Shown: positions 25,265-34,051 of the stretch, piece by piece
How positions within the stretch are numbered: the first letter of the stretch is position 1
How the letters are laid out: each line of letters starts with the position of its first letter
NCBI GenBank assembly: GCA_033856235.1
Contig: JAWVFI010000081.1
Location: 1 to 64,000 of the forward strand
DNA from: DASXRU01 sp033856235
GTDB taxonomy: Bacteria > Acidobacteriota > Blastocatellia > Pyrinomonadales > Pyrinomonadaceae
DNA length: 64,000 nt
Direction of reading: 5' to 3'
Position numbers and translations under genes: made by a program
Notes under the pieces: generated by a model
Told to the model about the DNA's origin: nothing
The model's input: only the letters and a program-made list of their open reading frames with translations
Database searches by the model: none

Positions 25265-26782
25265 TCAATCAAGCGGCAAGCGCGCCACGTCAGCTACTTC
25301 AGTTGCGGAGATCTTCGCTTCCGGTGGCGGGTCGCGCGTCAACAGTCCCCTGATGCCGCCCACCTGTACCCAAATCACATAGAGGCTGCCCGCGGAGGCC
25401 AGCGCCGCCAGCACCAGCGCAACCGGCGTTCGTACTCGCTCCAATCCGACGTAAGGCAGGAGACGAATCGCCGCCGCCATCAGCAGCAGAGTCATAAAGA
25501 TTAACTGATTTTCTTTCGTCCAACGTAGTCCGATGCCGCGGCGCAGCAAGGCCCAACAAACCAACCCGTAGGTAAGCGTGCTGCAAAGAAATGCAACCCC
25601 GAGGCCTTCCAGCCCGAACCAACGAATACCTACGACACTGAACAACAGCAACGAACCGCCGCCCACCAGTTCCAGGCCAAAGAAGAGTTTGCTGCCACTA
25701 CGCGCCAGAATCACAAATGACATCGTCCAGGCGGCAAACTTGAAGATGTCGCCGATCAACTGCCACTCCAGCAGCGTTACGGCAGGTGTGAACTGCGACG
25801 AATAGACCAGAGGAACCAGATAAGGCAGCACCGCGAGCATTCCGAGAATAATCGGCCCGGCGATCAGCAGGACCAGCCGGCACTGTTCGTTAATTAGTTT
25901 GTTGAGGACCTCCCCCTGATCGCCGACGGCCGACACGCGCGGATAATAATCCTGGGCCATCGCTGCTACCAGAAAGCCCAGATAGGTTACCGATACGGCA
26001 GTGGCTGCCCGGTAGAATCCGACGTCGTCCGTGCTCAGCGTGTGCAACACGAGCACCGGCAGCGCCAATTGCAGTCCGGTCCCTACCAGCATGCTGGCGG
26101 TGTAGGGCACGCCGAAGCGCAAGAGGGAGCCTGCTGCGATCCAGGTTTCATTGAAAGTGGGTTGCACGGCGGGAGCCGGTGTGCGTCGTCGCGCGTAGTA
26201 GTAAGAAACTCCCCAGGCAACCGCGCCCATGGCCAGCACCGCCCAGGGAATACCCTGAGCGCGCCATCGCCAGATGATTGTTACGCTTGCCGCCAGACCC
26301 AGCACGCTGGTCAGCATCTGCACGCGGGCAAGTTCGCTAACGCGATGATGCGCATTCAGGATGCTGGTCTGCACCGCAGAGGCAAGTGTCAGGAGCAATG
26401 TAGCCGCCACCAGCATGACGGCTCGCTGTTGGTTCTCGCTGCCCAGCATGACCCGGCTGAGAGGAGTCCGCATCAGAATCACGAAAAGGGCAAACGCCCC
26501 ACCCGCGCTCCAGCACAGCAGCCAGGCGCCGCTGCGCAGCGCAGCCAACTCTCGGGTGTCTTCGGTAGCCAGGGCCCGCGCACCGGCGCGCACCAACCCG
26601 ACGCCTGCACCGAGGCCGGCAATCATTGCGCTGAGCCCCAACAGGCTTTGGAGCAGGCCCATGAGGCCCATTCCACCCGGGCCGAGCAAAACGGCGGAGA
26701 CCTTTGCCGACACCAGGCCAGCCAGGATGCTGATCACGGAAGCGCTGCTCAAGACAGCCGTGGCTCTGAAAATGGACTTCAT
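25265..26782 (-). CDS. wzx: Wzx-type O-antigen flippase/translocase
   Basis: 505 residues, ATG at 26782. The N-terminus SIFRATAVLSSASVISILAG and VSAVLLGPGGMGLMGLLQS are characteristic of Wzx/O-antigen translocases of the MOP superfamily. About 12-14 hydrophobic segments cover the whole length. These proteins flip undecaprenyl-linked repeat units across the inner membrane. A Wzm/Wzt ABC exporter is also present, so the window seems to encode parts of two export routes. No partner Wzy is clear. Confidence 0.88.
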   Translation of the reverse strand: MKSIFRATAVLSSASVISILAGLVSAKVSAVLLGPGGMGLMGLLQSLLGLSAMIAGLGAGVGLVRAGARALATEDTRELAALRSGAWLLCWSAGGAFALFVILMRTPLSRVMLGSENQQRAVMLVAATLLLTLASAVQTSILNAHHRVSELARVQMLTSVLGLAASVTIIWRWRAQGIPWAVLAMGAVAWGVSYYYARRRTPAPAVQPTFNETWIAAGSLLRFGVPYTASMLVGTGLQLALPVLVLHTLSTDDVGFYRAATAVSVTYLGFLVAAMAQDYYPRVSAVGDQGEVLNKLINEQCRLVLLIAGPIILGMLAVLPYLVPLVYSSQFTPAVTLLEWQLIGDIFKFAAWTMSFVILARSGSKLFFGLELVGGGSLLLFSVVGIRWFGLEGLGVAFLCSTLTYGLVCWALLRRGIGLRWTKENQLIFMTLLLMAAAIRLLPYVGLERVRTPVALVLAALASAGSLYVIWVQVGGIRGLLTRDPPPEAKISATEVADVARLPLD

Positions 26783-26791
26783 ACGGTGCTG

Positions 26792-27778
26792 TTAGCTAGT
26801 TCTCTGCCGGCGGGTGCGTTTGATGACATTCAAGCCCTTCCTAATAATTCTTCTGGGAAACGCGCGAAGTCCACCCCCGCTGCTCTTCATTTGATGTTCC
26901 TGACTCGGATGCAGGCCCACCTCACTGTCTTCAGTCCAAACAGGAGCCGGGACGCCATTCACGGTGGGCGTGGAGAGAAGTGCCTGAGGGTCACCCTTAA
27001 TTGCCACCAGCGTATCCCGATCGACCCATTGACCCAAAGGAACCGGATACTGGCAGGTATAGACGGAGGTAAAGCCGCTGGCCGCGAGAAGATTAAAAAG
27101 AGAGGGCCGCGTCAGCCAGAAGCTGTGTTCATTATCGAGCGAAGCCCAAAGCGCCTTTAGCCTCGCTTCCGGGGACGCGTTGTCATCGTGTTCCCGAAAA
27201 CTCCAACCGTGATACTCACGGCCTTTGTAAGTATGCGTCTGGTTGGGGACCAATCCCACATGCGTGTCAATGATTGCAACTCTGGTGCAGACATCGGACA
27301 TCCGTTCGACAAAATGGAATACATCCGGAGCATCGAGGTGATAGAGGATCCCCAGGCATAGGACGACGTCAAAATGTCCGTACTTTTCGACGCTCAGGTT
27401 TCTCACGTCATCCTGAGTTAACGTGAGGTTATCAAGCGCCAGGACCTTTTTTGCAAAGCGCGCCTTCTCGATACTTGCTTCGCGGCCTTCGATGCCAACA
27501 ACCTGGGCGCCGTGGCGAGCCAGTTCGATTCCATACAAGCCCTCTAAACATGCCAGATCGAGGGCGCGCAGTTGTGAGAGTGGTTGTTTCGTAATATCTG
27601 AAACGATTTGCACAATTCGCCGCAGGTGCGTGCCATGGCCCACGAGTTGATCGGCGAATTTGGGATGAGTCTGATCGTAAGTGTAGACATCTTCACCGAG
27701 ATAGAGATTATGCGCACTCCAATCGCCGAATTGCTGCACAATGTCGGCCCGGGCTTGCTTGAGTTCTTTGCTATTCAA
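26792..27778 (-). CDS. SAM-dependent methyltransferase
   Basis: 328 residues, TTG start at 27778 supported by AGGA seven bases upstream. LRALDLACLEGLYGIELA is motif I, VVGIEGREASIEKARF ends strand 2, and DDVRNLSVEKYGHFDVVLCL follows. The C-terminal 100 residues are basic and less conserved. First gene of the flippase/rfbC transcript. Possibly methylates a lipid-linked glycan or sugar; substrate unknown. Confidence 0.82.
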   Translation of the reverse strand: MNSKELKQARADIVQQFGDWSAHNLYLGEDVYTYDQTHPKFADQLVGHGTHLRRIVQIVSDITKQPLSQLRALDLACLEGLYGIELARHGAQVVGIEGREASIEKARFAKKVLALDNLTLTQDDVRNLSVEKYGHFDVVLCLGILYHLDAPDVFHFVERMSDVCTRVAIIDTHVGLVPNQTHTYKGREYHGWSFREHDDNASPEARLKALWASLDNEHSFWLTRPSLFNLLAASGFTSVYTCQYPVPLGQWVDRDTLVAIKGDPQALLSTPTVNGVPAPVWTEDSEVGLHPSQEHQMKSSGGGLRAFPRRIIRKGLNVIKRTRRQRTS

Positions 27779-27840
27779 GACTGATTCCTATTCTGTGTGC
27801 GTTGTTTGGTTTCGAACAAAAGCTTCTATTTCTTTTTCTG

Positions 27841-27849
27841 ATTATAGCA
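27841..27849 (-). promoter_or_regulatory. Candidate extended -10 promoter
   Basis: Minus strand TGCTATAAT: a perfect TATAAT (27846-27841) with the TGn extension, 63-68 bases upstream of the TTG start at 27778. No good -35, which extended -10 promoters tolerate. The 252-base gap up to 28030 shows nothing else clear. Confidence 0.5.
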
Positions 27850-28030
27850 ACCCCGGCGGCGCGGCAGGCTCGGTCTAGCCGCGTTGTTCAGGAGCACCGG
27901 CTTTAGTCGCAGGGCCTCGGACCAAAAGTCTCTTCATTAGACCGCTCACGTGGACTAAGGGAAGGCGACTTCTTGAACAAAGCCGTTAACTTTCTATCGA
28001 ACGAAAACAACCGCCCCACCCGTTAGTACT

Positions 28031-29254
28031 CTAAACGCCTCGAAACCGGCTTAGCATGTTGTTAATGCGCGAACCGAGCAGTGCCTGAAGGTGAACACCG
28101 AACAGTGCGCGATCGCGCCAGGCCTGTCCATCGCTCAGCAACGAACCGAGTACTGTGCGTCGCCCCTCCCAGTACGCAGCCAGGCGATAGTACTTCTCAG
28201 CTACGGGACTGAACGCCGGGCCGCTAACCCCGCGCGATACGCTCTCCATGAAATGCCGATCCAGACCTGCGGGCAAGTGGGCCATCACCCAACCGGCGAA
28301 CTCAATCTGAGCGGGGCGCTCGTGCATCAGCGACAGATACCGGTGGCCATACTTCAGCCAGCGAAGAAAATATGGCGCGTCACCAACCAGAAGGGGGTCA
28401 GTCGTAAAGGCCTGGATCAAATGCTGAGCTGCCTGTTCGTCCTCCTGCACCGCGTAAGAAAAGAAGGCCAATTGGAGATCAAGCAGGGCCTGCGTGCGCG
28501 GTCGGGCCAATCCGCCGCCGATTGCTTCAGCTTCACGCCGCAGTTTTAGCATGACCTCGCGGGCCCGGTGCATGTTGACCTCGCCTTTTACCCCCACGCT
28601 AGTGTTGTAACTGTGCACTCGATAACCGACGCGAGTCTGCGGCAGGAACGCGACGGGATTGCGAGCAGCCATGCGCACCCAGAAATCCCAGTCGCTGTAA
28701 ACCAGAGTTTCGTCATGAGGTTCGATCGTGGCCACCGCCGCCCGGCGCATTAACACAGTCATGCCGGGAACCACGTTACCCAGGATCAAACGCTCCACCG
28801 GATCAGTTGCGCGCGTGATGTCCTCGCCGAAGAGCGCGAATTCGGGCCGGCCGCGCCCGTGTTCATCGATGTAGTAAGCGTAACCATACACCCATCCGAT
28901 TTGTGGATGTTGTTCCATGAACTCCACCTGCTCAGCGACCTTCATCGGGTGTAAGAGATCATCGGAAGGAACGCCGATCCAATAGACGCCCGCCGCCTCG
29001 GCAAAGCAGCGATTGACGGTGGCCGAGATGCCCCGGTTCTCCCCGCCCGGATGTGTCAGCACCCGCACGAGGGCGGGATGACGCGCGGCGTAGGCTGCGG
29101 CGATCTCCAGGCTGCCATCTGTCGAGCCGTCATCAACAATAATTATTTCAACGTTCGGGTAAGTCTGGGCCAGCACGCTGTCGATGGTCGCGGGCAGGAA
29201 ACGCGCGTGATTGTACGAGGGGATGGTAATGCTTACTTTAGGAGGCGCGGCCAT
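28031..29254 (-). CDS. Glycosyltransferase family 2 with C-terminal extension
   Basis: 407 residues, ATG at 29254. VSITIPSYNHARFLPATI, IIIVDDGSTDGSLEIA and YWIGVPSDDLLHPMKV give the GT-A core (DD at the metal position). DWDFWVRMAARNPVAFLP follows at the acceptor side. From about residue 225 an alpha-helical region of about 180 residues has no recognised domain. In one run with the aminotransferase upstream (29-base gap). Confidence 0.87.
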   Translation of the reverse strand: MAAPPKVSITIPSYNHARFLPATIDSVLAQTYPNVEIIIVDDGSTDGSLEIAAAYAARHPALVRVLTHPGGENRGISATVNRCFAEAAGVYWIGVPSDDLLHPMKVAEQVEFMEQHPQIGWVYGYAYYIDEHGRGRPEFALFGEDITRATDPVERLILGNVVPGMTVLMRRAAVATIEPHDETLVYSDWDFWVRMAARNPVAFLPQTRVGYRVHSYNTSVGVKGEVNMHRAREVMLKLRREAEAIGGGLARPRTQALLDLQLAFFSYAVQEDEQAAQHLIQAFTTDPLLVGDAPYFLRWLKYGHRYLSLMHERPAQIEFAGWVMAHLPAGLDRHFMESVSRGVSGPAFSPVAEKYYRLAAYWEGRRTVLGSLLSDGQAWRDRALFGVHLQALLGSRINNMLSRFRGV

Positions 29255-29282
29255 GAAAAGGTTTTGCGGAGCGATCCGTCAC

Positions 29283-30404
29283 TCAAGGCGCGAACGCAGC
29301 TAACTGGGTGACGACGTGCTGTGCCTCATGCGCCGCCACATGCGGGCCCATCGGCAGGCTGAGTATGCTTTGGGCCATCTGCTCGGAACGGGGAAAACGA
29401 CCGTGCGAAAACCCGAGTTCGGCATAGGCCTTTTGCAGGTGCGGCGGCAAAGGGTAGTGAATGAGTGTTCCAACTCCGCCATCATCCAGAAACTGTTGCA
29501 AGCGGTCGCGTTCGGGATGACTGACAACGAAGAGATGCCAAACCGGATCGACTTCCCGTGGCACGAAGGGAAGAGTTAAGTCTGGAATTCCTTCCAGGGT
29601 TTGCAGGTAGAATGCGGCGAGACTTTTTCGCCGCGCATTCCACTCTTCCAACCGGTTCAATTTCACGCGCAGCGCTGCCGCCTGCATTTCATCGAGCCGG
29701 GAGTTGAAGCCTTTCACTTCGTTAAAGTACTTTGCCTGCGAACCGTAGTTGCGGAGGGTGCGCAGGCGTTGAGCCAGATCGTCATTATTGGTGACAATGG
29801 CGCCTCCGTCCCCCAATGCTCCCAGATTCTTGCCGGGGTAAAAGCTGAACCCCGCGGCGTCCGCCAGACCGCCAACTCTCTTTCCCTTGTAACGGGCGCC
29901 GTGGGCCTGGGCCGCGTCTTCAATTACCGCCACACCGTACTTGCCGGCCAGATCGTTAATCGGATCCATGTCGGCCGGCTGGCCGTACAAGTGGACGGCA
30001 ATAATCGCTCGCGTCCGGGGCGTGATTGCTTCCTCAATCAGCACGGGGTCGAGATTATAAGTTTTGGCGTCAGGCTCGACCGGAATCGGCGTGGCGCCGG
30101 CGTACGAAACAGCCAGCCAGGTGGCAATGTAGGTGTTGGTGGGAACGATCACTTCATCGCCAGGGCCGATGTCCATCGCGCGTAGGATCAAGTGCAGAGC
30201 GTCCAACCCATTGGCGACACCGATGCAGTGCGCGGCTTCACAATAGGCCGCGAACTCCGACTCGAAGGCCGCAACCTCCGGCCCGAGAATGTAATGTCCG
30301 GACGCCATGACGCGCCTGGCCGCAGCGTCAAGTTCGGACTGCAGCTCGTCGTAGGTGGCCGAGACACTCAGGAAGGGAACTCTAATCTGGCTTTCGGAAG
30401 TCAC
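29283..30404 (-). CDS. fdtB: DegT/DnrJ/EryC1 aminotransferase (FdtB/QdtB-like)
   Basis: 373 residues, GTG start at 30404 overlapping the stop of the FdtA-like gene (GTGA). PLP-binding lysine K192 in FSFYPGKNLGALGDGG. Also GVANGLDALHLIL near residue 62 and VIEDAAQAHGA for cofactor binding. Next to FdtA, the likely reaction is transamination of dTDP-3-keto-6-deoxyhexose to dTDP-3-amino-3,6-dideoxyhexose (galacto or gluco not decided). The symbol is a context-based assignment. Confidence 0.88.
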   Translation of the reverse strand: MTSESQIRVPFLSVSATYDELQSELDAAARRVMASGHYILGPEVAAFESEFAAYCEAAHCIGVANGLDALHLILRAMDIGPGDEVIVPTNTYIATWLAVSYAGATPIPVEPDAKTYNLDPVLIEEAITPRTRAIIAVHLYGQPADMDPINDLAGKYGVAVIEDAAQAHGARYKGKRVGGLADAAGFSFYPGKNLGALGDGGAIVTNNDDLAQRLRTLRNYGSQAKYFNEVKGFNSRLDEMQAAALRVKLNRLEEWNARRKSLAAFYLQTLEGIPDLTLPFVPREVDPVWHLFVVSHPERDRLQQFLDDGGVGTLIHYPLPPHLQKAYAELGFSHGRFPRSEQMAQSILSLPMGPHVAAHEAQHVVTQLAAFAP

Positions 30405-30814
30405 TGTGGTTTTGTTGCCGCCTTCTTAAACTCGTCGTAGTCACGATAGTAATCCGACTCCTGATAATGATCCGAAGCCAGAGACACGCACACTGAGCCG
30501 GAGGAGAAATTATCGATATCCCGCCAGATCATTTGGGGAATGTAGAGACCAATGTACGGACGATTCAAGTGATACTTCGCTCGCGAGGCACCATCATCGA
30601 GCTCGATGTCGAAGCTGCCCGACATCGCGATAATTAGCTGTTGCAAAGACCTGTGCGCGTGGCCGGCGCGGTTGGCGCCACCGGGCACATCGTAGAGATA
30701 GTAAACGCGCTTGATTTCGAACGGCACGTCGGCTCCGGCTTCAATAGAAGTCAGATTCCCTCGCCGATCGGCGATTTTCTTCAACTCAATAATCTTACAA
30801 TCTTGCAGGCCCAT
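30401..30814 (-). CDS. fdtA: FdtA/QdtA-type dTDP-4-keto-6-deoxyglucose 3,4-ketoisomerase
   Basis: 137 residues, a single cupin, the usual FdtA length. GNLTSIEAG near residue 20, RVYYLYDVPGGANRAGHAHR with the catalytic histidines H52 and H54, and ISFD-like SFDIELDDG. It moves the keto group from C4 to C3 of dTDP-4-keto-6-deoxyglucose, made by RfbB (53858). The ATG shares a base with the stop of the upstream gene (TAATG), and its own stop overlaps the aminotransferase start. Confidence 0.93.
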   Translation of the reverse strand: MGLQDCKIIELKKIADRRGNLTSIEAGADVPFEIKRVYYLYDVPGGANRAGHAHRSLQQLIIAMSGSFDIELDDGASRAKYHLNRPYIGLYIPQMIWRDIDNFSSGSVCVSLASDHYQESDYYRDYDEFKKAATKPQ

Positions 30815-31770
30815 TAGTCTTCGCCGAAGTTCAGCTCGTAAAAGTCGTGCACCACGGCGCGAGCGCCGAAGCTTTGCTTGTTCTCGATCAAGCCTACGTT
30901 CAGATGCCGGCCTTCGTCTTCCGTGGAGATACCAAAGTCGAAGTACTTCTTCTGCGGATAATACCCGTTAATCAGGTGGTCCATGATTAAATCCAGGGCG
31001 CCGGTCTGCTTGCCTTCGTCGGTGGCCGCAATGTACTGGGCATGGGCCACGTTCGTGCTCTCATAGATCACCACACCGGCTACGACCTGATCGTTCCGCA
31101 GGGCGGTAAAGAGTTTGATGTTATCAGCGAAACGCCCGGCCAGCATCTCCATCTCGGCAGCGGTGTGAACGGGCCTTGAATCGTACTTGGTATTCAGCAC
31201 GTGTTCTTCGATGGCCATGAACGAGGCGAAGTCATTGCTGCGCCGGACTTCCAGACCGTGCTTCTGGGCCTGCTTGATCTCGTACTTGCGGCCCTTACTG
31301 AACGTCAGTCGCTCGCTCATGGCAATGGTCGAAGACACGTCCCGGCGCATCAACCGGGCTCCGTGTCGATACAGGGCGTACAGATCTTCTTCAGCGGGAA
31401 TCAGATGATAGATATGCGGGATGGCCTTGTAAACGAGGCACTTGATTCCCACCAACCGGGCGTACTCCCTTAGTGAATCAAAGATCTGCATCATGAGCGG
31501 AGTCTTCATGTGCCGGTCGGAGATCATGCCGCCAAATGTGAGACCGGCATGGCTGGTCAGCGTCGAGTCGCGCAGTGACGCAGGCATTACGGCCGCGATG
31601 CTCTCCGGTTCCCGGGAGAAGATCAATGAGAAATCCTCGAACCGGTCGGCGTGATAATCCATGTAATCGCGCTGGAAGAGAAAAGTCCCGTTCTTTGATT
31701 GCGCGACGAAGTTGTCCCAGACAGACTTTTGCTCCGGCTGGTACTTCGCTATGTTTATCTCTGGAGTCAT
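30814..31770 (-). CDS. GNAT/FemAB-like acyltransferase
   Basis: 318 residues, ATG at 31770. WDNFVAQSKNGTFLFQRDYMDYHADRF at the N-terminus, GRKYEIKQAQKHGLEVRRSND in the middle and YFDFGISTEDEGRHLNVGLI near the end are features of FemAB/peptidoglycan-bridge-like GNAT proteins found in sugar loci. Directly upstream of fdtA and fdtB, so it may acylate the amino sugar they make; that is inference. Confidence 0.72.
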   Translation of the reverse strand: MTPEINIAKYQPEQKSVWDNFVAQSKNGTFLFQRDYMDYHADRFEDFSLIFSREPESIAAVMPASLRDSTLTSHAGLTFGGMISDRHMKTPLMMQIFDSLREYARLVGIKCLVYKAIPHIYHLIPAEEDLYALYRHGARLMRRDVSSTIAMSERLTFSKGRKYEIKQAQKHGLEVRRSNDFASFMAIEEHVLNTKYDSRPVHTAAEMEMLAGRFADNIKLFTALRNDQVVAGVVIYESTNVAHAQYIAATDEGKQTGALDLIMDHLINGYYPQKKYFDFGISTEDEGRHLNVGLIENKQSFGARAVVHDFYELNFGED

Positions 31771-31776
31771 CTGCGC

Positions 31777-32961
31777 TCAGTTGTTATTTTCCTGGAACCG
31801 CGGTGGGATCGCGTAGCAAATCACATCCATACCGTCTTCACCCTGGGTGCGCAAGAAAAAGCGATAGCCAGGATCCAGCGACTTAACGTAAAGAGGTAGC
31901 TGCCACAGATCATCTGGCCGGTGATAGACGCTGATCGCCAGCAGCGGCCGAGCTTGCCGGAGCAGCTGCTCAGCGCCTTTCAATGCTTCCCACTCCGCGC
32001 CTTCCACATCGAATTTCAAAAAGACGGGAGCGCCGTTGGCCGCGACAGTTTCCTGTAGCGCTACGACATCAACCAACGCGGCGCCGCCCGCGCTGAAAGA
32101 CGCGCTCATGTTGCCGGTGGCATTGAAGGATATCTGACTGCGAGTTGCGCCCACGCCCGCATTGTAAAGACTCACCCTGCCTGCCTGTTGCGGGTCCAGA
32201 CCATCAACATAATCCTGCAACTTGCGGAAGTTTCCTTCATCCGGCTCGAACGCGTGGATGCTCCCAAACTGTCCCTGCTGGTGCGCCAAAAACGTCCGAA
32301 TGGTATCACCGTCGTAAGCTCCGCAGTCCACGAACACCGTATTGTCAGGCAGGCGCGTCAGGATGTCAGGCGGGAAGTAATCATCGCGCGAATTCTGCGG
32401 CAGCGCTTCGTAATCAAGATTCAGCCGAAAGCGAAGGTGCGCTACGAACTGACGCCGGGATTCCTCATCTTCCCAAAGTTCAAAGGCGCGGCGAATGTCA
32501 TCTGCCTTCGCCAGCACGTCTTGCGGTAGCTCGAACTGATAGTAAGGCAAAAAACTTTCCGGGAAAGTCCACGCGAGATCGAGGAAAGAAATCGTCCTGG
32601 CCGCGGGCAATTTCCCCAGACGTTTTTGCGCGTCCAAAAAACAAAGCATTGGGTTCAGAATTGTTACTACAAAAACTGGCGCACGATATTTCGTCACGAT
32701 TTCGGCCGGTGTCATTATCGGCAACTCATCAAGAACCTGCCCCTGCTTCTCCGGTGTGTCATCAGCGAAGGCCACAGGCTCAATCCCGGCCTGACGTAAT
32801 CTCTTAAGCACCTCGCGGCCCAGCATGCCGGCGCCGTAAAGCACGAGTTGATGATGATCTCGATCAAACCATTCCAATTGTCGCGCAGCTCTAGTTGCGG
32901 CCGCGCGTGGCTCTTCCGCCAGCAAGGTTTCCAAGTTGAGTTCGATGTTGGATTGTGCCAT
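31777..32961 (-). CDS. FkbM methyltransferase with N-terminal Rossmann-like domain
   Basis: 394 residues from ATG at 32961. The open frame runs back to 33042, but that part enters a repeat, so the shorter start is preferred. Residues 40-70 hold LVLYGAGMLGREVLKRLRQAG, like NAD/CoA-binding domains that precede some FkbM modules. The FkbM core is VFVDCGAYDGDTI (about 209-221), HAFEPDEGNFRKL and VFLKFDVEGAEWEALKGA. Role: O-methylation, probably of a glycan. Seven bases upstream of the FemAB-like gene. Confidence 0.84.
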   Translation of the reverse strand: MAQSNIELNLETLLAEEPRAAATRAARQLEWFDRDHHQLVLYGAGMLGREVLKRLRQAGIEPVAFADDTPEKQGQVLDELPIMTPAEIVTKYRAPVFVVTILNPMLCFLDAQKRLGKLPAARTISFLDLAWTFPESFLPYYQFELPQDVLAKADDIRRAFELWEDEESRRQFVAHLRFRLNLDYEALPQNSRDDYFPPDILTRLPDNTVFVDCGAYDGDTIRTFLAHQQGQFGSIHAFEPDEGNFRKLQDYVDGLDPQQAGRVSLYNAGVGATRSQISFNATGNMSASFSAGGAALVDVVALQETVAANGAPVFLKFDVEGAEWEALKGAEQLLRQARPLLAISVYHRPDDLWQLPLYVKSLDPGYRFFLRTQGEDGMDVICYAIPPRFQENNN

Positions 32962-33012
32962 TAGCTCCGTGATCGGGGGATGGGAAATAGTTCCGTGAAA
33001 TCCAGGTGTTCC

Positions 33013-33077
33013 GAGTTCAACCTTTAGGTTGCCGCTTTCCAAAAACGCAAGCTAAAGCTTGTACTCTATACACCTGT
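33013..33077. repeat. Family G hairpin pair, copy 2 (inverted relative to copy 1)
   Basis: CAACCTTTAGGTTG and CAAGCTAAAGCTTG hairpins with CTCTATACACCTGTA at the right edge. This is the reverse complement of 25146-25212, down to the flanking GTATAGAG. Confidence 0.75.
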
Positions 33078-33089
33078 ACTTCGCCGCCG

Positions 33090-33932
33090 TTACTCCGTGG
33101 TGCCGGTTACGCCGGAGGTCGCTAGCTGCAATTTGTTTTCCCGCCACTGCCTGACGCTCTCGCCCGTTTCCGCCTCATACCCCAGAAACTTTCTCAGGAA
33201 CGGATCGTCGCTGAACTTTCCCTGCAACATTCGGGGCAGGCTGATCTGTTGCCGGATCAGCGGCAACGTATAGATGTGGTTGACCGCCCGGCGCAACTGT
33301 CCCGAAGTGTTGTGTCCACTGCGATGAAAAACCATCGAGTCGAAAATAAGTATCGAGCCTGGCGGGGCGCTAATGCTCTGCTGATGCCGCGACACGTATT
33401 CGGCTGAAGGAAAAGCCTCGCTCTTATGAGATGCGGGAAGCAAATAAGTGCCTCCGGTTTCTTCACTAAACCGGTCGATGCAAATCAAAGCACTGATCGC
33501 GAGGGGCCGGGAGCTGACAAAGTGTTGATAGTTAAGATCGCGATGCCAGGTAACCTGGTAATGCTCGTCAGCCGGATTGTTGACGATGCCATTCTGCGAC
33601 ATCAGGATGAAGTATTCACCCAGCAGCCGGGTGGTAATCGAAACGATGCGCGGGTGCGCGGCCAGCCCCACGAAGTAATCGTCATAGCCGGCCAGGCAGC
33701 GGCTGATGTTCGCGTCATTAATCAGCTTTAAGTTTTCTTCGCCGCCGAGCTCCGCCACCTGCAGCCCATAAATGCGATCGATCTTCTCGCGAATCAGCTG
33801 CAGCTCGTCATCGCTAAGCCCGCTCTCGACGATGGTGTAGCCGATATTACGGATCTCTTCGACGTGACTGTCGTCCGCAGTCTGGTTTTGATGGGCCTCA
33901 CGCACGGCGTGAGTTTTTAACGGCTGCACCAT
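33090..33932 (-). CDS. Phytanoyl-CoA dioxygenase (PhyH) family Fe(II)/2-oxoglutarate oxygenase
   Basis: 280 residues, ATG at 33932. Facial triad VTWHRDLNY (H130, D132) and distal His in FHRSGHN (203-207). The 2OG arginine is probably in SGQLRRAVNHIY. PhyH-like enzymes hydroxylate small metabolites and occur in tailoring clusters. Here it may hydroxylate or otherwise oxidise a sugar or acyl substituent; no substrate evidence. Set off on both sides by hairpin repeats, so possibly its own transcription unit. Confidence 0.85.
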   Translation of the reverse strand: MVQPLKTHAVREAHQNQTADDSHVEEIRNIGYTIVESGLSDDELQLIREKIDRIYGLQVAELGGEENLKLINDANISRCLAGYDDYFVGLAAHPRIVSITTRLLGEYFILMSQNGIVNNPADEHYQVTWHRDLNYQHFVSSRPLAISALICIDRFSEETGGTYLLPASHKSEAFPSAEYVSRHQQSISAPPGSILIFDSMVFHRSGHNTSGQLRRAVNHIYTLPLIRQQISLPRMLQGKFSDDPFLRKFLGYEAETGESVRQWRENKLQLATSGVTGTTE

Positions 33933-33960
33933 GAGATTCCTTCAGTATCCGCGATGCCCT

Positions 33961-34027
33961 GTAACGCAAACTTTAGTTTGCGAAAGATTAAGACCATTCA
34001 AAAGCCGCAAACTAAACTTTGCGTTAC
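33961..34027. repeat. Inverted repeat (G-type hairpin pair)
   Basis: GTAACGCAAACTTTAGTTTG on the left pairs with CAAACTAAACTTTGCGTTAC on the right. Each arm also forms an AACTTTAGTT-type hairpin. Lies between the PhyH and beta-propeller genes. Confidence 0.78.
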
Positions 34028-34051
34028 AAGATCTAAGATCTGCTTTCGAGA

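Noticed and set aside
26042..27160. 372-codon plus-strand frame across the wzx and methyltransferase genes
   Set aside because: It runs across two clearly real genes on the other strand, is His/Gln/Arg-rich and matches no recognisable family.
32962..33042. 27-residue N-terminal extension of the second FkbM gene
   Set aside because: It runs into a family G hairpin. The ATG at 32961 starts the conserved region.
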